Source: a virus. From it: a stretch of 32,204 nt of DNA. Of this stretch, positions 16,907 to 24,249 are shown piece by piece. The notes beneath the pieces were generated by a model. That model did not search any database. It was not told the DNA's origin and worked only from the letters and a program-made list of their open reading frames with translations. Location of the stretch: the IMG/VR virus record IMGVR_UViG_3300025736_000106, positions 1 through 32,204 of that record, one strand, 5' to 3'. The translations under genes and the position numbers were made by a program. Position 1 is the first letter of the stretch. The number at the start of each line of letters is the position of its first letter.

Positions 16907-18507
16907 CAGTAGGTACCCCGCGTGCCTGCAAATCGTCTTTTTGATATTCCCATGTATTCCACCGGTCCGCCACTCAGGTGCCTTGACTTATAGTGCCCCA
17001 GTGCGAGCGCGATCGCCGAATCCCCGTGCCGTTTAAAGTCCTGATTTTTAGTATCCCTTACAGTCAGTCCGGGCAGTTTGATTATGCCGTTGATCAGCTC
17101 CAGGGTCCGCAGGTCGTTTTTGATGTCCGCATCCCTTGGAAGATTGATCGTCTGGTCCTCGAAGGCATCCTGAAAAGGCACCATGTGCTCGCGGTACCAT
17201 GCGTCGTTCAGCGTGATTTCCTCGATCAGGGGCCTGCCGTACTTATCCGCCGTATATTCGGCAAGCGTAAGGCCCGGCCCTGTCGCATCCATCGCCCCGC
17301 CGCGGAACCTGGGCAGATGCTCGATCACATACCACAGCACCTGCTCCTGCTGCCGACTCGGCACGTTGTGTATCTCGACGATAAAAGGGCTTTTACGCGT
17401 CAGGTTCTGCTGAATCTCAAGTGGCGCCACGATCGAAAAGTTGCCGTACCGTGCGAAGTCCTGGCCGAACACGTGCTCGCGTTTTTCGTCAAGCGCCTCC
17501 ATCACCGGCGCAAGGTGCCTGCGGATCCACTCCTCGCACCATGATCTCTTGTAGCCCTCGCCCTTGAGAGCGAACTCCCTCTCAAGCGCAAGGCGCAGGA
17601 TCGGCCGCTCCTCGGGCATGCATGCCTCGATCAGGATGCTCGGGATGGCAACGCCTGAGCCCTCACGCGGCACCGCGTCAAGCTCTTCCCGCATGGCCGC
17701 CTTATTCACGCCGTATGCCCCGCGCACCAGCTCGTACCACTCACGCTTCCCTTCCGGCGTGGGTGTCCACCCCTTGACCATGCACACCCGCTCGTACAGG
17801 CCGTTTGCCACAGCATCGTCGAACGTAATGCGAAAGATCTTAAATGCGTACAGACCCGACCTGGTGTCGTGGATGAGCTGGTTGAACGGGTTTTTAGCGC
17901 CGTTGTGCGTGCTGATAATCCTGATCTGCCCGCCCCAGATGATGAGTGCCAGGGTGGCATCGATCACCGCCTGGACGTTTCGGTGAAAGGCGGCCTCATC
18001 GATATTGACGATCCCCTGTAGGCCGCGGATGCTGGCAGGATTTGACGACAGTGCCACATTCTGGAACCTGCTTGCATACCGGATGCGGTACGCCTGGATC
18101 TGCTTCGTGCTCCCGTCCGGCTGTTGATCCTCGAACATGAACACCTCTATGCCGCGCCACCCCTCTGCCATTGCCGAGGCCATTACCTTGGCCATGTGCG
18201 CGCAGTAGCCGATATATTCGAGGCCCTTTTCCCGTGTGTCGCCTATGTAAAACGTGTTATCACCGCCCGCGGCCTTGCTGGTCGAGGCGGTGATGGTATC
18301 GTCAAGTGCAGTGGCAAAGGTAATGCCTGTCCGCCGACCTTTTTCTGCGATGTTGAGCGCGCTCTTGTGGAGCCGCTTGAGCCACACGGCTTGATGGCTC
18401 ATGAGCACACCCTCGGCCATCGGGTCAAGCCCGTCCGGGATCTCGCGCACGCTGGCCGGCAGTTCATCCCAGCCGAGAAGCCGTTCTATGTCTCCAGATC
18501 TCGCCAT
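16906..18507 (-). CDS. Terminase large subunit (Mu gp28-like)
   Basis: This 533-residue protein is the packaging motor and headful nuclease. The ATPase half has a deviant Walker A-like loop AEKGRRTGITFA (54-65), Walker B GIVNIDEAAFH with D170-E171, and a coupling motif IISTHNGAKNPF near 198-208. The RNase H-like nuclease half shows D350 (GQDFARYGNFS), D407 (GAMDATGPG) and D496 (HGDSAIALAL). Position between the small terminase and the portal matches Mu. Transposable phages package from integrated copies, so this enzyme would also cut flanking host DNA. Confidence 0.95.
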   Translation of the reverse strand: MARSGDIERLLGWDELPASVREIPDGLDPMAEGVLMSHQAVWLKRLHKSALNIAEKGRRTGITFATALDDTITASTSKAAGGDNTFYIGDTREKGLEYIGYCAHMAKVMASAMAEGWRGIEVFMFEDQQPDGSTKQIQAYRIRYASRFQNVALSSNPASIRGLQGIVNIDEAAFHRNVQAVIDATLALIIWGGQIRIISTHNGAKNPFNQLIHDTRSGLYAFKIFRITFDDAVANGLYERVCMVKGWTPTPEGKREWYELVRGAYGVNKAAMREELDAVPREGSGVAIPSILIEACMPEERPILRLALEREFALKGEGYKRSWCEEWIRRHLAPVMEALDEKREHVFGQDFARYGNFSIVAPLEIQQNLTRKSPFIVEIHNVPSRQQEQVLWYVIEHLPRFRGGAMDATGPGLTLAEYTADKYGRPLIEEITLNDAWYREHMVPFQDAFEDQTINLPRDADIKNDLRTLELINGIIKLPGLTVRDTKNQDFKRHGDSAIALALGHYKSRHLSGGPVEYMGISKRRFAGTRGTY

Positions 18508-19056
18508 CTATCTCACCCCCAGGACTTTCTCGCGCCAGAACCTGGCCTGCTCCTCGTTTAAGCCCTGCTGTTTGGCCGCCTCGTCCACGGCGTCCGCCGC
18601 ATCCTCAAGCGCATGCTTGCGGATTTCCTCATCACGCTTTTCGTTCTCGCTCGCCGCCCGCTCCAGGCGCTCAACCGCAATACCCAGATCCTTGAGCATC
18701 TTGGGCGAGACAGGCTCAGACCCCTCGGCCATGTCCACCACAGCCTCAAATGCCAGGGTCCGCACCATTTCGTTTAAGAGCTTTCCGACCTCTCCCTGGG
18801 GCTCGTTGCCCAGCTTTCCGATCCACATCCGCGCTACTTCCCGGCTCTGCCTCAGCTTCCGCCCGACCTCCTCCATCTTCACGGCGTAGCGGTTTACCGA
18901 GCTTTTTGAAAGCCGGTCATCGTGTCCTTCGGCTTCCAGAATTTCATTAATTTTTCTGGTCGCCTCAAGCTGCGTCACCCTCGGGTCCCTGAGCAGTTCC
19001 TGGAGTTTTACCCGGATATCTTCCGGCAGCAGGACGATGGTGGACTGCTGGCTCAT
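18508..19056 (-). CDS. Terminase small subunit-like (Mu gp27, DUF3486)
   Basis: The 182-residue protein begins with LPEDIRVKLQELLRDPRVTQLEATRKINEILEAEG, a helix-turn-helix-like N-terminal region characteristic of DUF3486, followed by a coiled coil (VNRYAVKMEEVGRKLRQSREVA) and an acidic helical C-terminus. In Mu this protein is thought to recognise the phage end for packaging. Its stop abuts the large-subunit start (18507), and its start overlaps the gp26-like gene by 4 nt. Confidence 0.88.
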   Translation of the reverse strand: MSQQSTIVLLPEDIRVKLQELLRDPRVTQLEATRKINEILEAEGHDDRLSKSSVNRYAVKMEEVGRKLRQSREVARMWIGKLGNEPQGEVGKLLNEMVRTLAFEAVVDMAEGSEPVSPKMLKDLGIAVERLERAASENEKRDEEIRKHALEDAADAVDEAAKQQGLNEEQARFWREKVLGVR

Positions 19057-19358
19057 TGCCTGCCTCCTGACGGACGAGGTCGTTTAATACCCGGAACGCC
19101 GGCCCGGCCCTCGGCCACGTCACATCCCCGGTCAGTCAAATGGGCGACCTGAACGTTTACGATCGTCTCAAGGGTGACAAGGCCCTGCTCTTTGAGCCAG
19201 GCGAGGTCCGTCCTGATCTTGTCCCTGGAGACTGCGTGCCCCAGCATGTCCAGCACGGTCTGGAGAATCGACTCGTTGAGAGATCCGTCGCCGTCCATGA
19301 GCGATTTGAGTATCGCCAGGCGCCTGTCCGAATCCAAAAGCTCACTGAAATTGTTCAT
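19053..19358 (-). CDS. Mu gp26-like winged-helix protein (VpaChn25_0724 type)
   Basis: The 101-residue protein reads as a winged helix: RRLAILKSLMDGDGSLNESILQTVLDMLGHAVSRDKIRTDLAWLKEQGLVTLE, matching the small family found between gp25 and gp27 in Mu-like phages. Its function is not known. It overlaps neighbours on both sides by 4 nt (19053-19056 and 19355-19358), so it is translated as part of the late packaging operon. Confidence 0.85.
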   Translation of the reverse strand: MNNFSELLDSDRRLAILKSLMDGDGSLNESILQTVLDMLGHAVSRDKIRTDLAWLKEQGLVTLETIVNVQVAHLTDRGCDVAEGRAGVPGIKRPRPSGGRQ

Positions 19359-19696
19359 CTCTTCCCACCTTGATTGATTAAAAATTCGTTCATCAGATCG
19401 GCCACCCGGTTGAGGCCCTCCAGCCGGCCCTTTGTCTCTCCCAGCTCACTTGTTAGAGACCGGATGTTCTCACCCAGGGTCTCGAGCTGCCGCTGGTTCG
19501 GCAGCCCGGAAAGCTCTCCATTTATGCGGATAATGCTTTTTTCCGTCTGCTCTATCCGCGCGTAGGCCCCGGACACTGCTTTATTGGTTGCCGTCTGCTT
19601 GCGTGCGAACCAAAGATAAGCCGCCACCAGCGCGTTGAATATCCACTGCCCTATACCCGCCCAGAGCTTCACCTCCTGATAGATAGCCGGGTCCAT
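19355..19696 (-). CDS. Mu gp25-like membrane-anchored coiled coil (DUF2730)
   Basis: Residues 12-29 (AGIGQWIFNALVAAYLWF) form one membrane-spanning helix. The rest is a coiled coil (ARIEQTEKSIIRINGELSG...SLTSELGETKGRLEGLNRVADLMNEFL). This is the DUF2730 pattern seen at this position in Mu-like phages, where it is sometimes proposed to act in lysis. The gene lies between a small hydrophobic protein and the gp26-like gene. Confidence 0.85.
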   Translation of the reverse strand: MDPAIYQEVKLWAGIGQWIFNALVAAYLWFARKQTATNKAVSGAYARIEQTEKSIIRINGELSGLPNQRQLETLGENIRSLTSELGETKGRLEGLNRVADLMNEFLINQGGKR

Positions 19697-19705
19697 CGCG
19701 TCTCC

Positions 19706-19870
19706 CTAGCTCCCGATCCTGTTTACTGCCTGGCGCCCGAAAATCCCGATCAACCCGATCACGACCATCTGGCTCCCGCCGGCATAGTCACCCGCGATCA
19801 TCTGCCCAATCCCCGTGACCACAGCCCCGATTCCTGCCAGAGTCGTCTTTTGTTTGTACCAGGGTTTCAT
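19706..19870 (-). CDS. Small hydrophobic protein, possible membrane/lysis protein
   Basis: This 54-residue frame starts at an ATG with GGAGG 5 nt upstream. A short Lys-rich start MKPWYKQKTT is followed by two glycine-rich hydrophobic stretches, LAGIGAVVTGIGQMIAG and MVVIGLIGIFG. Such proteins in lysis clusters are often holin-like, but the segments are short and Gly-rich and no family is recognised. It stops 9 bp before the DUF2730 gene. Confidence 0.7.
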   Translation of the reverse strand: MKPWYKQKTTLAGIGAVVTGIGQMIAGDYAGGSQMVVIGLIGIFGRQAVNRIGS

Positions 19871-19935
19871 TGTGCCTCCAGTTGTTTGTGTGTCAATTTG
19901 TATTTAAAGTTACTAACAAAGTGTGTTAAATGCTT

Positions 19936-20403
19936 TCAGGAAAGGCTTTTCACGCCTTCCTGTGCTCCTTCAAGGAAACTCTTTGTGTACATGAATGCAA
20001 GTGTGTATTTCTCCGGTATGTCCAAGTCGAGTTCGATAAAGCTTTTTAATATACGAACTGCGGAAATGGCTACCGGCTTCCACTGTTCGACTTTTGCCTC
20101 ATCCCCGACGTCGTATGTCTCGACAAAATCCGCGATGCCGCTGATCACTTTGCCCAGATCCTTCTCCTCCTCAAGCATGGCCAGCGCCGCGCCGATCGCA
20201 AACTCCGCCCGCTCGATCCTCCGCTCAGGCTGATCCGCAAGCGCGATCGCGGCCAGGTCGTAGCCTGCTTCATATAAAATTATCCCGGTCACCTCCGGAT
20301 CAGGCGCCGTTACCGTCACCCCGCTGCACCCTGAAAACATGAGCGCCGCCGCCATAAAAAACAGAATCATTATGCCTGTAAAACTAATCGGTCTACGTCT
20401 CAT
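19936..20403 (-). CDS. Small phage lipoprotein
   Basis: The start at 20403 has AAGGAGGG 7 nt upstream and gives a signal peptide MRRRPISFTGIMILFFMAAALMFSGC, with an Arg-rich n-region and a lipobox ending at Cys26. A longer reading from 20577 would place 58 non-signal residues in front and overlap the peptidase gene, so it is rejected. The mature part is helical and acidic (LEEEKDLGKVISGIADFVETYDVG). Being next to the M15 peptidase and small membrane proteins, it may be an outer-membrane spanin-like component or a cell-envelope protein that blocks superinfection. Neither role is proven. Confidence 0.8.
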   Translation of the reverse strand: MRRRPISFTGIMILFFMAAALMFSGCSGVTVTAPDPEVTGIILYEAGYDLAAIALADQPERRIERAEFAIGAALAMLEEEKDLGKVISGIADFVETYDVGDEAKVEQWKPVAISAVRILKSFIELDLDIPEKYTLAFMYTKSFLEGAQEGVKSLS

Positions 20404-20426
20404 TGCCCGTCCCTCCTTTTTGCTAT

Positions 20427-20876
20427 TTACTGTTGCAGCAGGTAAAAGTATCTGCCGTTTACCCGCGTCCAGATCTGAGTCCTGTCCTTGGGCCGCAGGT
20501 CTACGTGAAAACCTACCGGCAGCAAGCGGTCCGCCCAGTGCCAGTCGTAATAAACCCCGATACCTGTAAAGCCGCACTTCATTACGTTGTAAAATTGAAG
20601 CCTGCTCGTAGCCTTCATGGCAAAATGAAAATCAACCGCCTTGCAGCCCATGCGCTTTAAGTGATAACTGTCGTCTGCATGACCGTGGCTTCCTTCCACG
20701 TCCACGCACCCGCCGACTGCCGCGTGTGTGATTACCGGCCACCCCAGCTCGTGCCTCATGTCATCGAGCATCATGAGCAGTTGCCCGTCTACCAGATCCC
20801 CGCTGCCTGGATAAAGGGGGTCGTCGAACTCATGCCGCTTAAAGTGCCTCACGTTTTTCCAGCATATCGAGCTCAT
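20427..20876 (-). CDS. Endolysin-type peptidase (M15_3 family)
   Basis: The protein carries the zinc peptidase pattern of the M15_3 group: [10 protein letters not shown] at the start, [15 protein letters not shown] with H72 and D82, and VGFHVDLR with H124 and D126. These enzymes cut peptide cross-links in peptidoglycan and act as endolysins in many phages. The ATG at 20876 (149 residues) has GGGAGG upstream. The family usually begins right at the HFxxxEF block, so a GTG at 20852 is an alternative. A start at 20933 lacks support. The gene overlaps a short frame upstream by 38 bp. Confidence 0.85.
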   Translation of the reverse strand: MSSICWKNVRHFKRHEFDDPLYPGSGDLVDGQLLMMLDDMRHELGWPVITHAAVGGCVDVEGSHGHADDSYHLKRMGCKAVDFHFAMKATSRLQFYNVMKCGFTGIGVYYDWHWADRLLPVGFHVDLRPKDRTQIWTRVNGRYFYLLQQ

Positions 20877-20967
20877 CCCATGCCTCCCGCTGCAACTGCC
20901 GGCATTCCCCCAGAAGGAGCGCCGCCTCATCAAGCAGTCTTGAAATCCTTTTTGCCGTCTTGCTCAT
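20839..20967 (-). CDS. Possible 42-residue charged helical protein
   Basis: A short frame [20 protein letters not shown] followed by [22 protein letters not shown] starts at 20967 with GGAG 8 nt upstream and ends inside the peptidase gene. It would form one amphipathic helix. The ribosome-binding site lies only 2 nt past the U-tract of a strong terminator, so it would be expressed only by read-through. Codon content looks natural, but its overlap with the peptidase and its small size keep confidence low. Confidence 0.45.
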   Translation of the reverse strand: MSKTAKRISRLLDEAALLLGECRQLQREAWDELDMLEKREAL

Positions 20968-20981
20968 TTTCTCTGCTCCAC

Positions 20982-21030
20982 AAAAAAAAGACCGGTCCAT
21001 CACCCCTTTTTTCCAGGTGATGAACCGGTC
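20982..21030 (-). terminator. Strong rho-independent terminator upstream of the lysis genes
   Basis: Arms at 21030-21016 and 21004-20990 form a 15-bp stem with a single G-U pair and an 11-nt loop. A run of eight U follows on the minus strand (20989-20982). It would end leftward transcription of the early/middle operon. It also lies downstream of the candidate late promoter at 21112-21153, so late transcripts into the lysis genes would have to pass through it. Confidence 0.85.
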
Positions 21031-21107
21031 CGGTGTCTGCCGCTTCCGATCCCGGCCTTTCGGCCGTTCCCAGGCAACCCCTCTGCCTGAGCGTGTATAT
21101 TGTCAAG
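20982..21107 (-). ncRNA. Candidate structured leader or small RNA
   Basis: Between the candidate promoter and the terminator, about 125 nt contain no gene but three hairpins: CAGGCA/TGCCTG with a 7-nt loop (21089-21071), CGGCC-GAAA-GGCCG with a GNRA tetraloop (21066-21053), and the terminator stem itself. The region is GC-rich and unlike the AT-rich promoter sequence beside it. It may be an attenuator leader of the lysis operon or a free-standing RNA. I could not match it to a riboswitch class that I know. Confidence 0.35.
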
Positions 21108-21111
21108 CAAC

Positions 21112-21153
21112 TGTATAATAATAAACAACAATAAATGACTTATCACTAAATAA
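21112..21153 (-). promoter_or_regulatory. Candidate activator-dependent late promoter
   Basis: Minus-strand TTATTTAGTGATAA (21153-21140) has the TTAT-N6-ATAA dyad form that the Mu C activator recognises at late promoters. About 19-22 nt downstream are -10-like hexamers TATTAT (21120-21115) or TATACA (21117-21112). There is no -35 box, as expected for an activated promoter. It lies in a non-coding gap ahead of the lysis genes, where Mu has Plys. The local AT richness makes a chance match possible. Confidence 0.4.
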
Positions 21154-21160
21154 ATACAGA

Positions 21161-21382
21161 TTATTTAACTTTTGCCTGCGATCGGCTCCTTGCCGTTTTG
21201 TTCGGCAGAGCAACCCCGCCCTGTACTCTTTCGCCTTCGACTTCTATTTTATGATGTGCCACAATTTTTCCGTTGCGGTAAATTAGCCCGAAGCGCCCGG
21301 AAAACCGGCGCTTTCTCAGGTTCCTTGCTACATCGCGTATCCAGTGCGCATCCGATCCCGTTTTATCAGCTTCTCTGCTCAA
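21161..21382 (-). CDS. Small basic hypothetical protein, TTG start
   Basis: A 73-residue frame begins at a TTG that overlaps the stop of the upstream gene (TTGA) with GGAGACGGAGA directly before it. It reads SREADKTGSDAHWIRDVARN followed by LRKRRFSGRFGLIYRNGKIVAHHKIEVEGE and a basic tail. A longer frame from 21478 would overlap the 69-residue gene almost fully and starts with low-quality sequence, so the coupled TTG is preferred. The protein may bind nucleic acid given its charge. It is the last gene before the leader and terminator. Confidence 0.6.
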   Translation of the reverse strand: MSREADKTGSDAHWIRDVARNLRKRRFSGRFGLIYRNGKIVAHHKIEVEGERVQGGVALPNKTARSRSQAKVK

Positions 21383-21588
21383 TCTCCGTCTCCGTTGCAA
21401 ATCTTGAGCGGCGTGCCCTTTCCGATCCTCTTGAGTGCTATATATTCCCTTGCCTCCGCGAGCACTTCCCTCTTGCATTCCTTACATATCCCGTGAGAAT
21501 GCGACACAGAAGCCCATCCAACCCGCGTGACACGCCCTTTTTCCTCACACCAAGCGCAATACACAGGGTAGATCTTCTTAAGTGTCAC
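21379..21588 (-). CDS. Small zinc-ribbon-like protein
   Basis: The 69-residue protein has CAWC near its start and CKEC in the middle (YCAWCEEKGRVTRVGWASVSH and GICKECKREVL), giving a likely single zinc site; HSHGIC adds possible ligands. It starts with a GTG overlapping the upstream stop (GTGA). This pattern is like small phage zinc-finger proteins of unknown role. Confidence 0.7.
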   Translation of the reverse strand: MTLKKIYPVYCAWCEEKGRVTRVGWASVSHSHGICKECKREVLAEAREYIALKRIGKGTPLKICNGDGD

Positions 21589-21752
21589 AGGGCACCCCCT
21601 TTCACGAAGTGCAGAGATTTGTCATTAAATCCGAGCATATCGTTTAAAAGCTGCCTCATCTCTTTAGCCCGTTTGTTGGCCCTGACCGCCGGGAAGACGA
21701 TCCCCGCGTTCTTTAATGCCTGCTCAACATCCCGCCGTTTTCCTTTTCCCAT
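21585..21752 (-). CDS. Small basic helical hypothetical protein
   Basis: The 55-residue protein MGKGKRRDVEQALKNAGIVF continues with AVRANKRAKEMRQLLNDMLGF. The ATG at 21752 has GAGGTG upstream and sits 4 bp after the stop of the previous gene. The longer frame from 21890 runs through that gene and is rejected. The sequence suggests a small helical DNA-associated protein; no family is recognised. Confidence 0.65.
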   Translation of the reverse strand: MGKGKRRDVEQALKNAGIVFPAVRANKRAKEMRQLLNDMLGFNDKSLHFVKGGAL

Positions 21753-21756
21753 GATT

Positions 21757-22305
21757 TCACCTCGTGTTTGGGTTGGTAATTTCCCTGGCCCTTCGGGTGA
21801 TCTCGTCCCGCGATAATATCTCGTCCTCTTCGCTCGATAAGGCGGCGCTCGAGCTTGTCGCCCGGCTTTTCGCGAGCCGTGCGGCCTCAATGGCCTGCTC
21901 CTGTTTCGCGGTAAGGCCCTGGGCGCTTACCCGCTCGGCCCCGTGCGACACCAAGGCCCGCTTAAGGTAGTTGTGGTTCTTGAGCCCAAACTTCTGGGCG
22001 TCGCACACGGCCGTGAGCGCAGAGGTAATCATCTTCCTGTCCACTCTATACCGGTGCCCCTCGAGCGCAAACTCGGCTATCTCAACCAGCGCGGCCAGGC
22101 CCTCGATGATCCGCGCCCGGCGCTTGATCGAGATCCGGCCGGAAGGGGAGGCCCGGAACGCATCGACATACTCGTTCGCCAGCCGCCAGAACCGCTGTCC
22201 CAGCTTCGCCGCCACCTCAGCCCTTTGCCTCATCAGCTCGGCGAGCTCCGCCTGATCGACGTCGAAACTACGTTCGCAATATGGGCATGTGATCTTATCG
22301 GTCAT
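21757..22305 (-). CDS. Hypothetical early/middle protein with an N-terminal CxxC
   Basis: The 182-residue protein begins MTDKITCPYCERSFDVDQ, a lone CxxC with no clear second pair. It continues as an all-helical protein with blocks such as QRFWRLANEYVDAFRASPSGRI and RARIIEGLAALVEIAEFALE. The C-terminus is a charged, Ser-rich helix. The start overlaps the preceding stop as TGATG. I do not recognise the family. Position in the Mu-like map suggests a middle or replication-period protein. Confidence 0.7.
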   Translation of the reverse strand: MTDKITCPYCERSFDVDQAELAELMRQRAEVAAKLGQRFWRLANEYVDAFRASPSGRISIKRRARIIEGLAALVEIAEFALEGHRYRVDRKMITSALTAVCDAQKFGLKNHNYLKRALVSHGAERVSAQGLTAKQEQAIEAARLAKSRATSSSAALSSEEDEILSRDEITRRAREITNPNTR

Positions 22306-22613
22306 CAGTCAACCCTCTCAGATGTAAGTGCGTTTAGGCTGTATCGGTCATTCAGTATGACACCCTCGTCATAGAGTTTCTTTGCGCGATAGATGAGCTT
22401 TGCATATTTTTGTCTCTTAGCACTTGATTTGAGCGTAAGGCCTTTGAGCTTATCGGCTTTTTTCATGACCCTATTGGCCTGTCGAAACTTGTCTTTCAGA
22501 AGTAGTTTCGCGAGATCAGCCTCTTTGATCAGATTTGATCTCGCAATCGCCGTTAACAGCTTAACCAACACGGGTTTCGGCAGATCATTCAAAGTCAGTT
22601 TCTTGTCGCTCAT
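22305..22613 (-). CDS. Hypothetical basic helical protein
   Basis: The 102-residue Lys-rich protein (LPKPVLVKLLTAIARSNLIK, FRQANRVMKKADKLKGL, KYAKLIYRAKKLYDEGVIL) is almost entirely helical. It overlaps the PLA2-like gene by 4 nt (ATGA) and the next gene as TGATG. It sits where Mu carries its middle activator region, but lacks the Mor/C pattern I would expect. Function unknown. Confidence 0.7.
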   Translation of the reverse strand: MSDKKLTLNDLPKPVLVKLLTAIARSNLIKEADLAKLLLKDKFRQANRVMKKADKLKGLTLKSSAKRQKYAKLIYRAKKLYDEGVILNDRYSLNALTSERVD

Positions 22614-23026
22614 TTTGTAAAACTCGCAAATGCCCAGGAAAAAGACAGCCCGAAATCCTCGGTTCCCCCTACCCTTACAGCCGCATAAAACGCATCAGCG
22701 GCCCAACGTCTCATCCCGGCATCCACTATTAACCGCCCCCGGAACATTCTATCTGTCAGTTTTCTTTCAGTCTCGTTTCCCGGCTCACCGTATGCGTAGC
22801 AAAGATCGTGCGGCAGACAGCACTTGTACGTGATATCCTTCCAGTCGCACCCGGTGAAAAGCCCCATCAGCTCATCAGGCAGGCCGGAGCAGCCGTCGAA
22901 TTTCCATTCCTTGAACGCACCCGGATTATCTTTAATCCGAGTGACAAGGTCGTAAAGTCCGAAGTGCCGGCAAAGCTCAATCCCGCGCTCCGTCGTGATC
23001 ATGTCTCCTATCTCAGGCAGGTTCAT
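22610..23026 (-). CDS. Phospholipase A2-like protein
   Basis: The 138-residue protein contains FDGCSGLPDE (43-52) and KCCLPHDLCYAYG (68-80). The second fits the PLA2 histidine active-site signature C-C-x-x-H-D-x-C, with C69, C70, H73, D74 and C76. The first resembles the calcium-loop region. A later helix RRWAADAFYAAVRVGG could supply the catalytic Asp (D111). Known enzymes of this fold cut the sn-2 ester of phospholipids with Ca2+. No signal peptide is visible, so access to membrane would be from the cytoplasm or after lysis. The gene is embedded in an operon of small proteins with 4-nt overlaps at both ends. PLA2-like small phage proteins are known, but activity here is inferred. Confidence 0.7.
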   Translation of the reverse strand: MNLPEIGDMITTERGIELCRHFGLYDLVTRIKDNPGAFKEWKFDGCSGLPDELMGLFTGCDWKDITYKCCLPHDLCYAYGEPGNETERKLTDRMFRGRLIVDAGMRRWAADAFYAAVRVGGTEDFGLSFSWAFASFTK

Positions 23027-23241
23027 CGCTCACCCCCAGCAGTTCGTCGGTCTTGGTCAATCTCAAGCCGGTCCTCTGCATCCGCGCAGTCGCGACACAA
23101 AAGCTCGGTCTCGACAATCTCCTTCTGTCCGGCACCCGGACATCCCACCAGCCACGGCCGCCGAATCTTTGTCTCAAGCACCCGGCCCAGGTCATCAGCC
23201 ACGCGTATCTCGCACCCACACTGCTCGCAGAATCCGATCAT
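23023..23241 (-). CDS. Small zinc-ribbon protein
   Basis: The 72-residue protein starts MIGFCEQCGCEIRVADDLGR and has a second pair LLCRDCADAED, the spacing of a two-knuckle zinc ribbon. The middle contains basic and Trp/Pro residues (IRRPWLVGCPGAGQ). It overlaps both neighbours by 4 nt. It may bind DNA or partner proteins; function unknown. Confidence 0.75.
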   Translation of the reverse strand: MIGFCEQCGCEIRVADDLGRVLETKIRRPWLVGCPGAGQKEIVETELLCRDCADAEDRLEIDQDRRTAGGER

Positions 23242-23516
23242 GCCGACCTCCTTGGCACCACGTTCCTGGTCATAACCGACACGGCCACGCGGTTGATCGT
23301 GTCCACTTTCACGACCACATCGTCCCGGATCCAGAAAAGGGCAAGCACCCGGCGCTTTCTGCCCCGGTTGCCGTTGCTTCCGCCTTCGTAAAGGTCGAGG
23401 CAGCGCTGGAGATACGGCGAATGTTTAATCATCCAGTCAAGCTTACCGGCGGCGGGCAGGGGTTCTCCGACCCTCTCTGCCCATTTCTCTTTGAAATATT
23501 GCGATATCTCCAGCAT
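23238..23516 (-). CDS. Hypothetical early protein
   Basis: The 92-residue protein begins MLEISQYFKEKWAERVGEPL and contains an amphipathic helix with YLQRCLDLYEGG and then a beta segment RRVLALFWIRDDVVVKVDTI. AAGAGG lies upstream of the ATG. The order of helices followed by beta strands does not match a family that I recognise. It is the first gene after a short 22-bp gap in this operon. Confidence 0.65.
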   Translation of the reverse strand: MLEISQYFKEKWAERVGEPLPAAGKLDWMIKHSPYLQRCLDLYEGGSNGNRGRKRRVLALFWIRDDVVVKVDTINRVAVSVMTRNVVPRRSA

Positions 23517-23538
23517 CGATACAGCCTCTTTTTTGTAA

Positions 23539-24249
23539 TCACGCGGTCAGTCTCGTCACCATTTCCTGAAGCTCGGCCGCCTTCTGCTGCATAGCGGTTA
23601 TCTGCTCTTTCGGCAGCAGCACGCCCCCGTATTTGCGCCCGATTTTTCTCAAACCATCTGCAAATTTTTCAGGCTCGCGCGTCATGCGCTCAAGAAATGC
23701 GTCCACCACTTCCACAGGAGCCGGCGCCTCGATCACTGCCGGCCGCACAGGACCTGCCGACAGGGTCTTATCCACAAGCTCCTCGAACTCAAAGGACAAC
23801 TGCGCCACCAGGTCCACCAGGGCAGCCTGCTTTCCGCGGCTGGCTTTTACGAGACCCGTCAGGCCCCGCTGCCGGAACTGTGAATAAAAGGCATCCACCT
23901 CCGCTTCCGTCTCGGCCATGTAATAACCGCCGCCCGTGCCCGCCTTTGACAGCACCGCGATCTGGTCGTGATCCTTAAGTATATGATTTTGAAGATGCCG
24001 CAATTCCCTCTTTGCCGCAGCCAGGTCATAGCGGCCCATCAGCGTGACAGTCTGTCGGCGCAGGAATTCCTTGACCCTCTGCCTTTCCACGTTGAACTGA
24101 TACATGGCCGCGAAATGGTCTGCCGGAAGGGCGTTTTTAGCCCCCACATGGCTCACCCACAGTATCCCCAGGAACCTGCTCTCAGTGGCTGTGAGCTGTT
24201 TGCTGTGATAACCGGTCTTTGTGTTAAACCCCAGGTCTGCTAGATGCAT
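23539..24249 (-). CDS. Early protein, winged-helix-like N-terminal half
   Basis: The 236-residue protein starts with SKQLTATESRFLGILWVSHVG and later has RELRHLQNHILKDHDQIAVL followed by GGGYYMAETEAEVDAF, a pattern common in phage winged-helix proteins where a GYY strand closes the wing. The C-terminal half is helical (SFEFEELVDKTL, AFLERMTREPEKFADGLRKI). The start at 24249 has AGGGGGG upstream and overlaps the GemA-like gene by 26 bp. Codons for EKFADGLRKI contain a 19-nt string that also occurs twice in an inverted repeat at 31990-32063. Function unknown, probably regulatory. Confidence 0.7.
   Translation of the reverse strand: MHLADLGFNTKTGYHSKQLTATESRFLGILWVSHVGAKNALPADHFAAMYQFNVERQRVKEFLRRQTVTLMGRYDLAAAKRELRHLQNHILKDHDQIAVLSKAGTGGGYYMAETEAEVDAFYSQFRQRGLTGLVKASRGKQAALVDLVAQLSFEFEELVDKTLSAGPVRPAVIEAPAPVEVVDAFLERMTREPEKFADGLRKIGRKYGGVLLPKEQITAMQQKAAELQEMVTRLTA

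Noticed and set aside
21084-21105. TTGACA as a standard -35 box near 21100 on the minus strand
   Set aside because: No -10 hexamer lies 16-18 nt downstream; the sequence there is GC-rich.
22305-22613. Mor/C activator candidate
   Set aside because: It is Lys-rich and helical but lacks the C-terminal HTH pattern that I would expect in Mor/C proteins.
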